64,000 bases of DNA from Oceanobacter antarcticus. Lineage in GTDB: Bacteria; Pseudomonadota; Gammaproteobacteria; Pseudomonadales; Oceanobacteraceae. Below the pieces are notes generated by a model. That model was not told the DNA's origin and made no database searches. It saw only the letters and a list, made by a program, of their open reading frames with translations. Below, in pieces: positions 25,525 through 35,490 of this stretch. The DNA lies in contig NZ_JBBKTX010000013.1 in assembly GCF_044962685.1 (NCBI RefSeq), forward strand, positions 75,264 to 139,263, written 5' to 3'. The first letter of the stretch is position 1. Each line of letters opens with the position of its first letter. A program made the position numbers and the translations under genes.

Positions 25525-28304
25525 TGAGTACCCGGCCCCCGAGCGGCTGGCGGATCACGCTTACCTGGCTCAGCCGGGGCCTGGCGGCATTCGGGCTGCT
25601 GATCGTGTGCCTGCTGCTTGTTGTTCTGGTGTCGCTGCCAACCCTGGTGAAATCCGCTGCCAACCAGTGGCTTCCGGCGTTGGTGCAACAAATCACCGGA
25701 ATCGAAGTCAGCTGGCAGATAAAAACCCTGCAATGGCATCAACTCGAACTGGATTACCTCACTGCCCGGCTGGCTGACGGCACCACTCTTGCGCTGCTGG
25801 ATGGCTCGCTGCAATACGATTCCTTGGGCTTGCTCGGCGGTCAGCTGGAGCAACTGCGTATCCGCGAGCTGCACATTGTGTTTGGCAGTACCAGTACCCG
25901 CCTCGCTGCCGCCCAAGCCAACAGCACCGAAGCCGCCGCCCGCGCACAGCTGGACAATGAATGGATCGAGTTGCCAGCACTGAACCAGCTACTGACAAAT
26001 CTGCCGATCAAAGACATCAGCATTGAGACACTGCAACTCGATCACCCCCTGCTGCAGGCCAGATTAGCTGTCGAGTTGAATGCGCAACACTGGCAGTTGC
26101 TCGGTCAGTTGACGCCGTTCCCGGCTACCCAGATCACCGCCGACGTACCACCCGCGCCACCCTGGAACCTCAATCTGCAGCTGCTGGCCAATGGCCAGAT
26201 ACTGGCGCAGATATCCGATCAGTCCACCCTGCTGGCGCACTGGTTTATCCAACTGCAACAGGATGCAACCACCACTCGAGCCGAGTTACGACAAGTACTG
26301 ATACTGCCCGAGCTGTCCCGTCAGGCCTATCGCCTGCCGCCAGAAATACGCCAGATGTTCACCGCTCACCCGGTGCTGGCGACCCTTGATACACTGGAAT
26401 CCACCGCGACCCTGACCGTTAACAATCGTTTTCGCTTGCCACAAGACCTGCAACTGGAAGCGGTCACCCGGTTAACCATGGCACCCGGCAAGCACCTGAT
26501 CCGTCGTGATCTGCCAGAGCTGCAAATCGAAACCCAAGCCACCGCCAACACCCTCTCCAGGCAATGGCAGCTCAAGCTACAACATCAGCAAGATGCCTGG
26601 CACAGCCAACTGAGTGGCCCCGCCATCCGGCTTCAGCTACCAAACCAGACCCTGGATATCGGCCCCTGGGAAGCAGAGATACAGTGCAACCCGTTACTGT
26701 CTCAGTGCCATGCCAGTGCCAGCCCCACCTTGCGTTTTCAGCAAGATCAGGATCAACAACACCTGGATGGCACCGCCAATCTGCCTTTGCAACTGGACTG
26801 GAATCGCGTCAGCACGACCGACCAGCCCATGCTAACCGCACAGATTCAGCTGGCCGCCCAGGGCAACCTGCGCAGCGCTGCCATTACCAGTGCCTGGGAT
26901 ATGACCAGTCACTTGCAACTCACACTCAATCGTACCGGCCCACTGACCCTTCACCTCGACGACACCGCCTTCAACGCCAGTCCGCAACCGATTGAACAGT
27001 GGCGCGTCGCCGCCTTACACATCCGCCAAAGCGGCCGTTTTGGCGCGACCTGGGACAGCAATCAACTCGAGACACCTTTTACGCCGCTCTCCGAGCTGGC
27101 ATTTGACCTCGATCCGCTGACACTGCAACAACCAGAGCGGATTATTCGTACCGGCGCCTCACAACTACGCTGCACCGTCGATCTGGTACAACCCTTGTGC
27201 CATCTGCGGCTATTACTTCGGCCATCACAGTGGCAGCAATGGCCGCTGCCAGATGCTCGACTGAGCGCCGATATTCGTTACAACGTCGCCACTACGCAGC
27301 TCACTGCCAATCCCGAGATTCGCCTGGGCAACGGCGAGTTGCAGCTGCGTAGCCAACTCCAGCACCAACTCGAATCCGGTGCCGGTTCCTGGCAATTTCA
27401 GCTCCTCAACAGCAGTATTGTCTGGAACAAACTGGGGCTGAACAGCATGCCCGACCTGACCGGCGTCGATATTCTCAGCGGCGAATTGTCGGGTCAGGGC
27501 TGGGTTGACTGGAACCTTGAGCAGCAACGTTTCCAGCCCGACATCATGCTACGTGGCGACAATATCAGCCTGGTCTACGACAACCGCATCACCCTGGACA
27601 ACTGGCAGTTTTTAATGGCGATGCGGCCGGGCAGTGAGGGTAATTATCAGATCAACAGCCAGGTGGGAGGCGACACTCTCAACACCGGGGTCGAAATGAC
27701 CGACCTGCTGGCCAGAGCAGACGTCACCCTCGCCCACGACTTCAGCTGGGCCAGCGCCGACATCCGCGAGCTGCATACCCGCCTGCTGGGGGGTCGTATT
27801 TACATTCCGGCGGTCATGTACGACAGCCGCAAGGAAATCAACTCTTTCGGCATTGCGATTGACCAATTACAGCTGGCCAGCCTGGCGCAGCTGGAACCCA
27901 GCGCCGAACTGGAAGCCGATGGCCTGCTCGATGGCGTACTGCCAATTGTATTGACTCAACAAGGCCCCAGTATTCCGGGAGGCAATCTGTTTGCCCGCGC
28001 CCCCGGCGGCACTATCCGCTATCAAACCGATGCCAGTGAAGCCCTCAAACAAAGTGACCCCAGTGTCGCCCTGGCAATGCAATTACTGGAAAATTTTCAT
28101 TTCAAAGAGCTCAGCTCCGGCGTGCGTTACCAACCCGATGGTTCACTTAACCTCAGCCTCAAATTTGAAGGCAACAACCCCGATTTCTTCAACGGCCAGG
28201 CCACTCACCTCAACGTCAATCTGGAATACAACCTGCTCGACCTGCTGTCCAGCCTGCGGGTGGCCGACGACGTGATCAATCGGCTGGAACAGAAATACCA
28301 ATAA
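25524..28304 (+). CDS. ydbH: YdbH-family intermembrane phospholipid transport protein
   Basis: A 926-aa AsmA-like bridge protein of the YdbH family, which in E. coli works with TamB and YhdP to move phospholipids between inner and outer membranes. It has an N-terminal inner-membrane helix (about residues 14-36, FGLLIVCLLLVVLVSLP), a long beta-rich body and the typical C-terminal YdbH domain (GGTIRYQTDASEALKQSDPS through FNGQATHLNVNLEYNLLDLL). It overlaps the rpiA stop by one base. The usual partners YnbE (small lipoprotein) and YdbL are not encoded next to it. Confidence 0.82.
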   Translation: MSTRPPSGWRITLTWLSRGLAAFGLLIVCLLLVVLVSLPTLVKSAANQWLPALVQQITGIEVSWQIKTLQWHQLELDYLTARLADGTTLALLDGSLQYDSLGLLGGQLEQLRIRELHIVFGSTSTRLAAAQANSTEAAARAQLDNEWIELPALNQLLTNLPIKDISIETLQLDHPLLQARLAVELNAQHWQLLGQLTPFPATQITADVPPAPPWNLNLQLLANGQILAQISDQSTLLAHWFIQLQQDATTTRAELRQVLILPELSRQAYRLPPEIRQMFTAHPVLATLDTLESTATLTVNNRFRLPQDLQLEAVTRLTMAPGKHLIRRDLPELQIETQATANTLSRQWQLKLQHQQDAWHSQLSGPAIRLQLPNQTLDIGPWEAEIQCNPLLSQCHASASPTLRFQQDQDQQHLDGTANLPLQLDWNRVSTTDQPMLTAQIQLAAQGNLRSAAITSAWDMTSHLQLTLNRTGPLTLHLDDTAFNASPQPIEQWRVAALHIRQSGRFGATWDSNQLETPFTPLSELAFDLDPLTLQQPERIIRTGASQLRCTVDLVQPLCHLRLLLRPSQWQQWPLPDARLSADIRYNVATTQLTANPEIRLGNGELQLRSQLQHQLESGAGSWQFQLLNSSIVWNKLGLNSMPDLTGVDILSGELSGQGWVDWNLEQQRFQPDIMLRGDNISLVYDNRITLDNWQFLMAMRPGSEGNYQINSQVGGDTLNTGVEMTDLLARADVTLAHDFSWASADIRELHTRLLGGRIYIPAVMYDSRKEINSFGIAIDQLQLASLAQLEPSAELEADGLLDGVLPIVLTQQGPSIPGGNLFARAPGGTIRYQTDASEALKQSDPSVALAMQLLENFHFKELSSGVRYQPDGSLNLSLKFEGNNPDFFNGQATHLNVNLEYNLLDLLSSLRVADDVINRLEQKYQ

Positions 28305-28468
28305 CAACCTTTCTGATTGCCGCAAAACCGTCATGTTTTTGATCTAGGCTGCCCGTCTTTTGATTCAGGTTCGGAATTCGGCGCTATCCTCCAGGATAAA
28401 GTCACCAGCCCCGGCCAAAGCGAGCTACAATCCGGGTTGTTTTTTCACGGGTAACTCAGGAGCACATC

Positions 28469-29479
28469 ATGGCCTTCACTGACTCTCAACGCATGTTTCC
28501 AGAAACTCGACTGCGTCGTATGCGCCGCAATGATTTTTCCCGTCGGTTGATGCGCGAAACCCAGCTGACGACCGATAGCCTGATTTACCCGATGTTTGTG
28601 CTCGAAGGCCATCAGGAACGTGAAGCGATTGCTTCCATGCCAGGTATCGAACGCCTGTCCGTTGATTTGCTGGTCGCCGAGGTCAAGCACCTGTACCAGC
28701 TCGGTATCCCGGCGGTTGCCCTGTTCCCGGTAACGCCGAACAGTGCCAAGTCCGAATTGGCGGAAGAAGCATTTAATCCTAATGGTCTGGCTCAACGCGC
28801 TGTGCGGGCGATCAAGGATGCCGTGCCCGAGATGGGTGTGATTACCGACGTTGCCCTGGATCCGTTCACCACCCATGGCCAGGATGGCATCATTGATCAG
28901 GATGGCTATGTACTGAATGACCGCACCGTCGATACGCTGGTGAAACAGGCTTTGTCTCATGCCGAAGCTGGCGCCGACGTTGTCGCTCCTTCCGATATGA
29001 TGGACGGCCGCATTGGTGATATCCGCGTTGCGCTGGAAGAAGATCGTTTTGTAAACACCCGCATCATGGCCTATTCCGCCAAATATGCATCGGCCTACTA
29101 TGGCCCTTTCCGCGATGCTGTCGGTTCTTCCGCCAACCTCGGCAAAGCCGACAAGAAAACCTATCAGATGGATCCGGCCAACAGCGATGAAGCGCTACAC
29201 GAAGTGGCCATGGATCTGGCTGAAGGTGCCGACATGGTGATGATCAAGCCGGGCATGCCGTATCTGGATATCGTTCGCCGCATCAAGGATGAATTCCGCG
29301 CCCCAACTTTCGTTTATCAGGTCAGCGGTGAGTACGCCATGCACAAAGCGGCAGTGGCGAATGGCTGGCTGGATGATCACGCCGTTATGGTCGAATCCCT
29401 CACCGCCATGAAACGTGCCGGTGCCGATGGCATTCTTACCTATTACGCCAAACAATACGCAGAGTGGATCAATGCTTAA
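28469..29479 (+). CDS. hemB: Delta-aminolevulinic acid dehydratase (porphobilinogen synthase), Mg type
   Basis: Condenses two 5-aminolevulinate molecules to porphobilinogen in haem synthesis. The 336-aa product has the Schiff-base lysine motif MIKPGMPYLDI. In the metal site the sequence is DVALDPFTTHGQDG, with Asp in place of the zinc cysteines, as in the Mg-dependent Pseudomonas enzyme. The start follows AGGAGCACATC. ppk1 begins 9 bp after its stop. Confidence 0.97.
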   Translation: MAFTDSQRMFPETRLRRMRRNDFSRRLMRETQLTTDSLIYPMFVLEGHQEREAIASMPGIERLSVDLLVAEVKHLYQLGIPAVALFPVTPNSAKSELAEEAFNPNGLAQRAVRAIKDAVPEMGVITDVALDPFTTHGQDGIIDQDGYVLNDRTVDTLVKQALSHAEAGADVVAPSDMMDGRIGDIRVALEEDRFVNTRIMAYSAKYASAYYGPFRDAVGSSANLGKADKKTYQMDPANSDEALHEVAMDLAEGADMVMIKPGMPYLDIVRRIKDEFRAPTFVYQVSGEYAMHKAAVANGWLDDHAVMVESLTAMKRAGADGILTYYAKQYAEWINA

Positions 29480-29488
29480 GGAAGCAGA

Positions 29489-31588
29489 ATGAGCGACGTA
29501 CAGACAACCGAAGCAAGTATCGACCTGAGTAGCAGTGAGTATTACTTCAATCGTGAGCTGAGCCATTTACAGTTCAATATCCGGGTGCTGGAGCAGGCAC
29601 TGGATGAAAGCCACCCACTGCTTGATCGGCTGTTTTTCCTGTGTATTTTCAGCCGCAATCTGGACGAGTTTTACGAAGTCCGAGTCGCCAACCTGACCCA
29701 GCAGCTGACCTTCGCCCGCGAACAGGCAGGGGCTGACGGTATGCACCCACAACAGGTGCTGAGCGCTATTCATACCCTCTGCAGCGACACCGTTGAACGT
29801 CAGTATCGGATTCTCAATGAAACCATTCTGCCAGCGCTGGAACAGGAAAATATCCACTTCCAACGCCGCCGTGACTGGACCGAAGAGCAACGGCTCTGGG
29901 TGGAAGGCTATTTCCGCGACAGTATCCAGCCGCTGATCAGTCCGATCGGGCTGGATCCTTCCCATCCGTTCCCGCGTCTGGTGAACAAGAGTCTGAACTT
30001 TATTGTTGAGCTGGATGGCAAGGATGCCTTTGGTCGTGAAACCGGGCTGGCGATTATTCCGGCACCGCGCTCGCTGCCGCGTATTATTCGTATTCCAGAT
30101 CATCTGACGAATGGCGGTGATCATTTTATTTTCCTGTCGTCCATGATTCACGAACATGCCGATGAGCTGTTCCCTGGCATGGAAGTCAAGGGCTGTTACC
30201 AGTTCCGGGTTACCCGCAACGCCGATCTGGAGATTGACGAAGACGGCACCAACGACCTCGCCTCTGCCCTTGAAGATGAGCTGCACTCACGCAACTTTGG
30301 CGAAGAGATGCGTCTGGAAGTGGCGGATAACTGCCCGTCCGAGCTGGTGAACTTCCTGTTACACAAATTCAGCCTGGAGGCCAACGACCTGTACATGGTC
30401 AATGGCCCGGTGAATCTGGGCCGGATGATGGAAGTGATTGGCCAGATCAATCGCCCAGATTTGCAGTACACGCCTTTTACGCCTGGGCTGCCCAAGAACA
30501 TCAAGTTCAAGAAGAGTATTTTCGAAAGCATGCGCGAGCGCGATACGCTGCTGCTACATCCGTTTGAATCCTTTACACCCGTCGTTGACCTACTGCGCGA
30601 AGCCGCCAAAGACCCCGCAGTGCGAGCGATCAAACAGACGCTGTACCGCACGGGTGCCAAATCTGAAATTGTTAATGCACTGGTGGATGCCGCCCGCAAT
30701 GGCAAGGAAGTCACGGTTGTTATTGAACTGCGTGCGCGCTTTGATGAGGAAGAAAACCTCTACCTCGCCAACCGCCTGCAGGAAGCCGGTGCCGTGGTGG
30801 TGTATGGCGTGGTCGGCTACAAGACTCACGCCAAAATGATGCTGATTGTGCGTAAAGAAGAAGACCGCTACAAACGTTACGTGCACCTCGGCACCGGCAA
30901 CTACCACGCTGGCAACGCACGGGCGTACACCGACTACAGCTTCCTGACCAGCAATGATGTCATGGGTGAAGACGTCGCCGCCGTGTTCCAGCAACTGACC
31001 GGCATGGGCGCCGCATTAAAAATAAAGAAGCTGTTTCATGCACCGTTCACACTGCACAAAAAACTGATCGAACTGGTTGAACGGGAACGGGCTCATGCAG
31101 AAGCAGGCCATCCGGCACTGATCCGCCTGAAAGCCAATGGCTTGACCGAACCAAAACTGATCCGGGCGCTTTACAAGGCCTCGCAGGCTGGCGTGAAGGT
31201 AGAGTTGATCATTCGCGGCATGTGCTGTCTCAAACCAGGGATTCCCGGTGTTTCTGAGAACATTGAAGTGCGCTCGATTATTGGCCGCTTCCTGGAGCAC
31301 ACCCGGGTGTATTACTTCCTCAATAACGGCAAGGACGAAGTGTATGCCGCCAGTGCCGACCTGATGGAACGTAACCTGTTGAATCGGGTGGAAACCGCCT
31401 TCCCGATCGAAAGCAACAAACTGAAAGATCGGGTCAAATCGGAGCTGGAAGCCTATATGCTGGACAACAGCCAGGCCTGGGTGCTGCAGTCGGATGGCCG
31501 CTATGTTCGTCTCCAACCCGTCGAGGGTGAAGAAACCATCCGCGCCCAGAGTATTTTGCTGGCCACGCTCGCAACCACATCCAGCTGA
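29489..31588 (+). CDS. ppk1: Polyphosphate kinase 1
   Basis: Makes polyphosphate reversibly from ATP at the membrane. The 699-aa product has the PPK1 order: N domain (YYFNRELSHLQFNIRVLEQA), head domain, and two phospholipase-D-like C domains with the autophosphorylated His region (GYKTHAKMMLIVRKE) and VHLGTGNYHAGNARAYTDYS. The start follows AAGGAAGC. hemB-ppk1 form a likely operon. Confidence 0.96.
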   Translation: MSDVQTTEASIDLSSSEYYFNRELSHLQFNIRVLEQALDESHPLLDRLFFLCIFSRNLDEFYEVRVANLTQQLTFAREQAGADGMHPQQVLSAIHTLCSDTVERQYRILNETILPALEQENIHFQRRRDWTEEQRLWVEGYFRDSIQPLISPIGLDPSHPFPRLVNKSLNFIVELDGKDAFGRETGLAIIPAPRSLPRIIRIPDHLTNGGDHFIFLSSMIHEHADELFPGMEVKGCYQFRVTRNADLEIDEDGTNDLASALEDELHSRNFGEEMRLEVADNCPSELVNFLLHKFSLEANDLYMVNGPVNLGRMMEVIGQINRPDLQYTPFTPGLPKNIKFKKSIFESMRERDTLLLHPFESFTPVVDLLREAAKDPAVRAIKQTLYRTGAKSEIVNALVDAARNGKEVTVVIELRARFDEEENLYLANRLQEAGAVVVYGVVGYKTHAKMMLIVRKEEDRYKRYVHLGTGNYHAGNARAYTDYSFLTSNDVMGEDVAAVFQQLTGMGAALKIKKLFHAPFTLHKKLIELVERERAHAEAGHPALIRLKANGLTEPKLIRALYKASQAGVKVELIIRGMCCLKPGIPGVSENIEVRSIIGRFLEHTRVYYFLNNGKDEVYAASADLMERNLLNRVETAFPIESNKLKDRVKSELEAYMLDNSQAWVLQSDGRYVRLQPVEGEETIRAQSILLATLATTSS

Positions 31589-31872
31589 TTGGTATCACCG
31601 GGGTTAAGTAGCCGCACGACATCGCGGAATACGCCGTGCCAGTCAGTTGGATACAGTCAGTTCCTATCAATCAGGCATTCACAGTAACCGGCCTGGTTGG
31701 TAATCAGAACTCTGTTTGCAAACCAACCACCAGCACGGTTTGTTCAACGGCTGAAAACGGTCTCGCAGGTTGAGTAGCTACAATAAGAGGCCTTGCACCC
31801 ACAGATAAATCGGGGCTGTTATTTCGCAGCTGCCCGACACACAAGCACCCGCTACCCTGTCACAACTTCCGG
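31589..31872. other. Convergent intergenic region, no clear feature
   Basis: 284 bp between the 3' ends of ppk1 and the PHB depolymerase gene. A weak stem GGTTGGT...ACCAACC with a long loop is the only structure noticed. No open frame or convincing terminator is visible. Confidence 0.5.
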
Positions 31873-32985
31873 CTACTCTTCTTGCTCCTCGGCCAGCCGC
31901 TGGATCATGGCGTAGATCGATTTTATTTGTGGCGCGTCGCGGCTATAGAAATCCGGCTGAAAAATATCCACCGAGGAATAGCCCCAAAAATCCCAACAGC
32001 CGAGCGGATTCAGTGGTGCCAAATCTGAGACGTTCACCTGCGGATAAAGCACGATCAATCGGTTGGTATCGGCCATAGGGTTGTAGCCAGTAGTACGAAT
32101 ATAGGCATCGCCAATTTCTTCATAAGACTGCTTACAGCCGTGAACCGCAACATGAATGCGGCAATTGCTGTGCTGTTGGCAATATTCCGGCACGTAGACA
32201 TAGCCGGTATCCGCCATGCTGGTCAGCTCTCCCACCAGAAATGGCCGCTGGTCAAACGCAATCAGCTCACCGCTGGCTGTCGGGGCGGGCGGATTGGCGT
32301 CCATGTACAGATACGACAGAATGCGGGTGGCCTGCATAAATTGGCAGTTGTTGATAAACGGTGATTGCGTGATGGCGCAGTCGGTATCGTCGTCATTATT
32401 GGTAATGATGGCGTGCCCAGCGTTAATCTGGTTGCTGTAGAGAATTTGCTGGGCAGGCACGCCCAGCTGCAGGAAGTAGTCACGGGTGGCATCAACCACC
32501 TGACTGACCACCGTGTCATCGCTGAGGCCACTGAACAGATAAAAACGATCATCCTTCAGATTGGCCAGCGGGTCGATACTCTCTTCCTCGGCCAGTTCTC
32601 GGGTAAGCGTGAGCAATCGCGCCAGATTTGGCCCCAACGACTCAGAGGGCGGATTCATGCAGGTGGTGGTCGCCGTCAGTGCCGGAGCCGCCATTGGCCA
32701 GGAGCGAGAACAGAGGTAAGGGCCACCAGCAATCACCCCTGCTCCGACCATGATGTCGGAGTGAGCCATATAAAGCTGGGACGTCATAAAGGCGCCAGAC
32801 GACAGCCCGGATACCGAGGTTTGCTGAAGGTCGGCGCTGTAATTGGCCAAGGCGGCCGCGCCGCTAGCAGTTGGCTTATCCGACGAGGCGGTCGATTGAG
32901 CCGGTGCTTCCTCTTGCGAACAGGCGCCAATAAACAGCACCAGACACAATACAGATACACGGCGGAGTATTACTAACGGGAACAC
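31873..32985 (-). CDS. Lipoprotein PHB depolymerase-like esterase
   Basis: A 370-aa alpha/beta hydrolase of the extracellular PHB depolymerase family. The segment SVSGLSSGAFMTSQLY (nucleophile Ser62 in GLSSG) followed by GAGVIAGGPYLCS is characteristic, as is VHGCKQSYEEIGDAY near the C-terminus. The GTG at 32985 is preferred because AAGGAGG sits 5 bases upstream; it gives a clean lipoprotein signal ending in FIGAC (Cys22). An upstream ATG at 33024 has no such site. The protein is therefore probably anchored in the outer membrane rather than freely secreted. A Ser/Ala/Thr linker follows the Cys. Confidence 0.8.
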   Translation of the reverse strand: MFPLVILRRVSVLCLVLFIGACSQEEAPAQSTASSDKPTASGAAALANYSADLQQTSVSGLSSGAFMTSQLYMAHSDIMVGAGVIAGGPYLCSRSWPMAAPALTATTTCMNPPSESLGPNLARLLTLTRELAEEESIDPLANLKDDRFYLFSGLSDDTVVSQVVDATRDYFLQLGVPAQQILYSNQINAGHAIITNNDDDTDCAITQSPFINNCQFMQATRILSYLYMDANPPAPTASGELIAFDQRPFLVGELTSMADTGYVYVPEYCQQHSNCRIHVAVHGCKQSYEEIGDAYIRTTGYNPMADTNRLIVLYPQVNVSDLAPLNPLGCWDFWGYSSVDIFQPDFYSRDAPQIKSIYAMIQRLAEEQEE

Positions 32986-33070
32986 AGTGGCCTCCTTGCC
33001 CAGGGCAGTTGACGTTGATGACATCCATGAATATAACCGGCGTCTGAGTAGTTGATCCGCGAATCGCTTC

Positions 33071-33838
33071 TCAGTCGCGAGGAAAGTACAATACGCCAGT
33101 TTCTGTCTGCGACTGTAGACGTTGTGGTAACCGTCCGACTAACGGTAGCTGACTCAGCAGATTCCCCATAAGGTATTGGACGGGTAACGCCAGCCGCAAC
33201 GGAGCAGGCGTTCCCTGATACAGCACACTACAGGCGATCACCAGTATCATCGTACCCTGCCAGTTATCCAGACTGACCGGCTTGATGGCTGTACCAAAGG
33301 ATTTTTTCAACCGCATGCCGTTGAAATCCACGGCATAAAGTTCATCCAGCAGTAAGTGCACAATAAAGCCGCCAGTGACAAAGCCGCCACCAAACCAGCA
33401 AAAATCGGCACTGCGCTCAAACAATTGATCGATCACCACAACCGCCAGCAAACCGCAAAAGACAGCAGCCAACAACGAGTGAATAACCCCTCGGTGCACG
33501 GTGTAGCGAAAAAACACCTGCATTGCGACTGGCCCAGCCAGGGAGTAGGACAGCGCCATTCCTGCCCAAACACCCGCCAATGACGTCCAGCTGGATGAGA
33601 CATGAGGAAGCAAAAGCCACAGGGTCAGTCCAGCGGCCAACGATCCAAGGCAGTTAAATACCCACACAACCGGCCGGGAAGAATCGGAATCGATGTCCGG
33701 TAAAATGCCGCCAAACATCCCCAGCAGAAACAAGACAAGAGCTTCAGGAAAAGAAACCCAGTTGGCAATCACCAACAAGGAAGAGGCCATCGCGCTGACG
33801 GTTGCAGCCCCACCGAGATGGGTCGAGAAGCTGGCCAT
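33071..33838 (-). CDS. YdjM-like inner-membrane metal-dependent hydrolase
   Basis: A 255-aa membrane protein of the LexA-binding, inner-membrane putative hydrolase family (PF04307, YdjM). The family histidine/aspartate motifs are visible: STHLGGA near the start, GGILPDIDSD, and TVHRGVIHSLLA. About five to six transmembrane helices are predicted by eye. The ATG at 33838 is preferred; another ATG lies at 33856. Function in the cell is unknown. Confidence 0.8.
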   Translation of the reverse strand: MASFSTHLGGAATVSAMASSLLVIANWVSFPEALVLFLLGMFGGILPDIDSDSSRPVVWVFNCLGSLAAGLTLWLLLPHVSSSWTSLAGVWAGMALSYSLAGPVAMQVFFRYTVHRGVIHSLLAAVFCGLLAVVVIDQLFERSADFCWFGGGFVTGGFIVHLLLDELYAVDFNGMRLKKSFGTAIKPVSLDNWQGTMILVIACSVLYQGTPAPLRLALPVQYLMGNLLSQLPLVGRLPQRLQSQTETGVLYFPRD

Positions 33839-34052
33839 AAATACCTGGTCATCCATACATAAAAACTGCAGGATAACAGAATATCTTCTTGTTTATTAAT
33901 TAGTTACAAAACACATTGAAGCACGATGACATTCAGGATCGGTTCCTTCGGGAAGACATCTGGCAATATCACGAACAATGAGAGGACGATTATTAATCGC
34001 CGTCATAGTGAGCGCAGCCGTTGTTGGATCTCCCCTGAGCATACCTGGTCAC

Positions 34053-35477
34053 TCACCAGGCCCCGGTGTCCGGTATTGCATTAACCAAACGTCGCGGCTC
34101 CAGAATACGTCGCAATTCATCTGCGGGCAGCAGACCTTCTTCTTCCACCAAGTCAATCACACTGCGATTTTCCTTCAGTGCCCTGCTGGCAATGCGCGTA
34201 GCATTTTCATAACCGATATAAGGATTCAGTGCTGTCACCAAACCGATGGAGCGGTGAACCATATCGGCACATGCATCGCGATTGGCCGTGATGCCCCGGA
34301 TGCAACGCTCGTCCAGCATCATCATGGCGCGCTTGAGTAAGCGCATGGATTCCAGAATGTTGTAAATAATCAATGGCTCCATGGCGTTCAGTTGCAACTG
34401 GCCCGCTTCCGCCGCCATACAAATCGCCAGATCGTGCCCCATCACCTGATACGCCACCTGATTGACGGCTTCCGGGATCACCGGATTAACCTTACCCGGC
34501 ATTATCGAGCTGCCCGGCTGTTGCGCTGGCAGGTTGATTTCGTTGATGCCCGCTCGCGGCCCCATGCTCAACAGTCGCAGATCATTGGAAATTTTTGACA
34601 GTTTGATCGCCAGTCGCTTTAACATGGAGGAAAACAGCACAAACGCCCCCATGTCAGATGAGGCCTCAATCAGGTCTTCCGACTGGATCAGGGTAAAACC
34701 ACTGATTCTGGACAGGTGTTCAATCGCGAGCTTGCCGTAACACGGATCCGCATTGATACCCGTACCAATGGCTGTCCCGCCAAGGTTCACTTCTTTGAGT
34801 AACTCGGAAAGAGAGGCGAGCACCCGAATATCTTCACCCAGAGTCGACGCCCAGGCTCCAAATTCTTGCCCCAGTGTCATCGGTACTGCGTCTTGCAATT
34901 GAGTGCGACCCATTTTGATCACATCTGCAAACTCGTGACTCTTGTTCCGTAGCGCAGTCTGTAAACGGCTAAGTGCCGCCAACAAATCGCTGTGACTCAG
35001 TAGAATCGCCAGCCGCACAGCGGTGGGATACACATCGTTGGTTGACTGTGCCCGATTCACATCGTTGTTGGGATGCAGATGCTGATACTGGCCACGCTCA
35101 TAGCCCATCAGCTCCAGACCAATGTTGGCGATGACCTCATTGGCATTCATATTAGTGGAGGTGCCAGCGCCGCCCTGAATCATGTCAACGACAAACTGCT
35201 GATGAAACTGCCCCTGCAAGAGCACATGGCTGGCGGCTACAATGGCATCACCGCGTTTCTGATCCAGCAACCCCAGTTCGGTATTAGCCAGTGCGCAGGC
35301 CTGTTTCACCATCGCCAGAGCGTTAATCAACTGGGGAAAATGCGCCAGCGTCACCCCACTCAGGTTAAAGTTGTCACAAGCACGCCGGGTCTGTACGCCG
35401 TAGTAGGCACTAGCGGGAACTGCCAACGGCCCCAGCAAGTCTGTTTCAATACGCACGTCGGCAACGACAGGTTCCAT
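34053..35477 (-). CDS. aspA: Aspartate ammonia-lyase (aspartase)
   Basis: Converts aspartate to fumarate and ammonia. The 474-aa product has the fumarase/aspartase signature GSSIMPGKVNPVIPE and the segments RIETDLLGPLAVPASAYYGVQT and TSTNMNANEVIAN typical of AspA. It is the last gene of the second catabolic operon, 13 bp after the ThDP enzyme. A small hairpin CCTGGT-N5-ACCAGG overlaps its stop codon. In this context it may drain aspartate made by the neighbouring aspartate dehydrogenase into the TCA cycle. Confidence 0.92.
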   Translation of the reverse strand: MEPVVADVRIETDLLGPLAVPASAYYGVQTRRACDNFNLSGVTLAHFPQLINALAMVKQACALANTELGLLDQKRGDAIVAASHVLLQGQFHQQFVVDMIQGGAGTSTNMNANEVIANIGLELMGYERGQYQHLHPNNDVNRAQSTNDVYPTAVRLAILLSHSDLLAALSRLQTALRNKSHEFADVIKMGRTQLQDAVPMTLGQEFGAWASTLGEDIRVLASLSELLKEVNLGGTAIGTGINADPCYGKLAIEHLSRISGFTLIQSEDLIEASSDMGAFVLFSSMLKRLAIKLSKISNDLRLLSMGPRAGINEINLPAQQPGSSIMPGKVNPVIPEAVNQVAYQVMGHDLAICMAAEAGQLQLNAMEPLIIYNILESMRLLKRAMMMLDERCIRGITANRDACADMVHRSIGLVTALNPYIGYENATRIASRALKENRSVIDLVEEEGLLPADELRRILEPRRLVNAIPDTGAW

Positions 35478-35490
35478 GATGACGTCTCTC

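Noticed and set aside
34044..34060. Hairpin CCTGGT-N5-ACCAGG at the end of aspA as a terminator
   Set aside because: The stem is only 6 bp, includes the stop codon and has no T tract; too weak to list.
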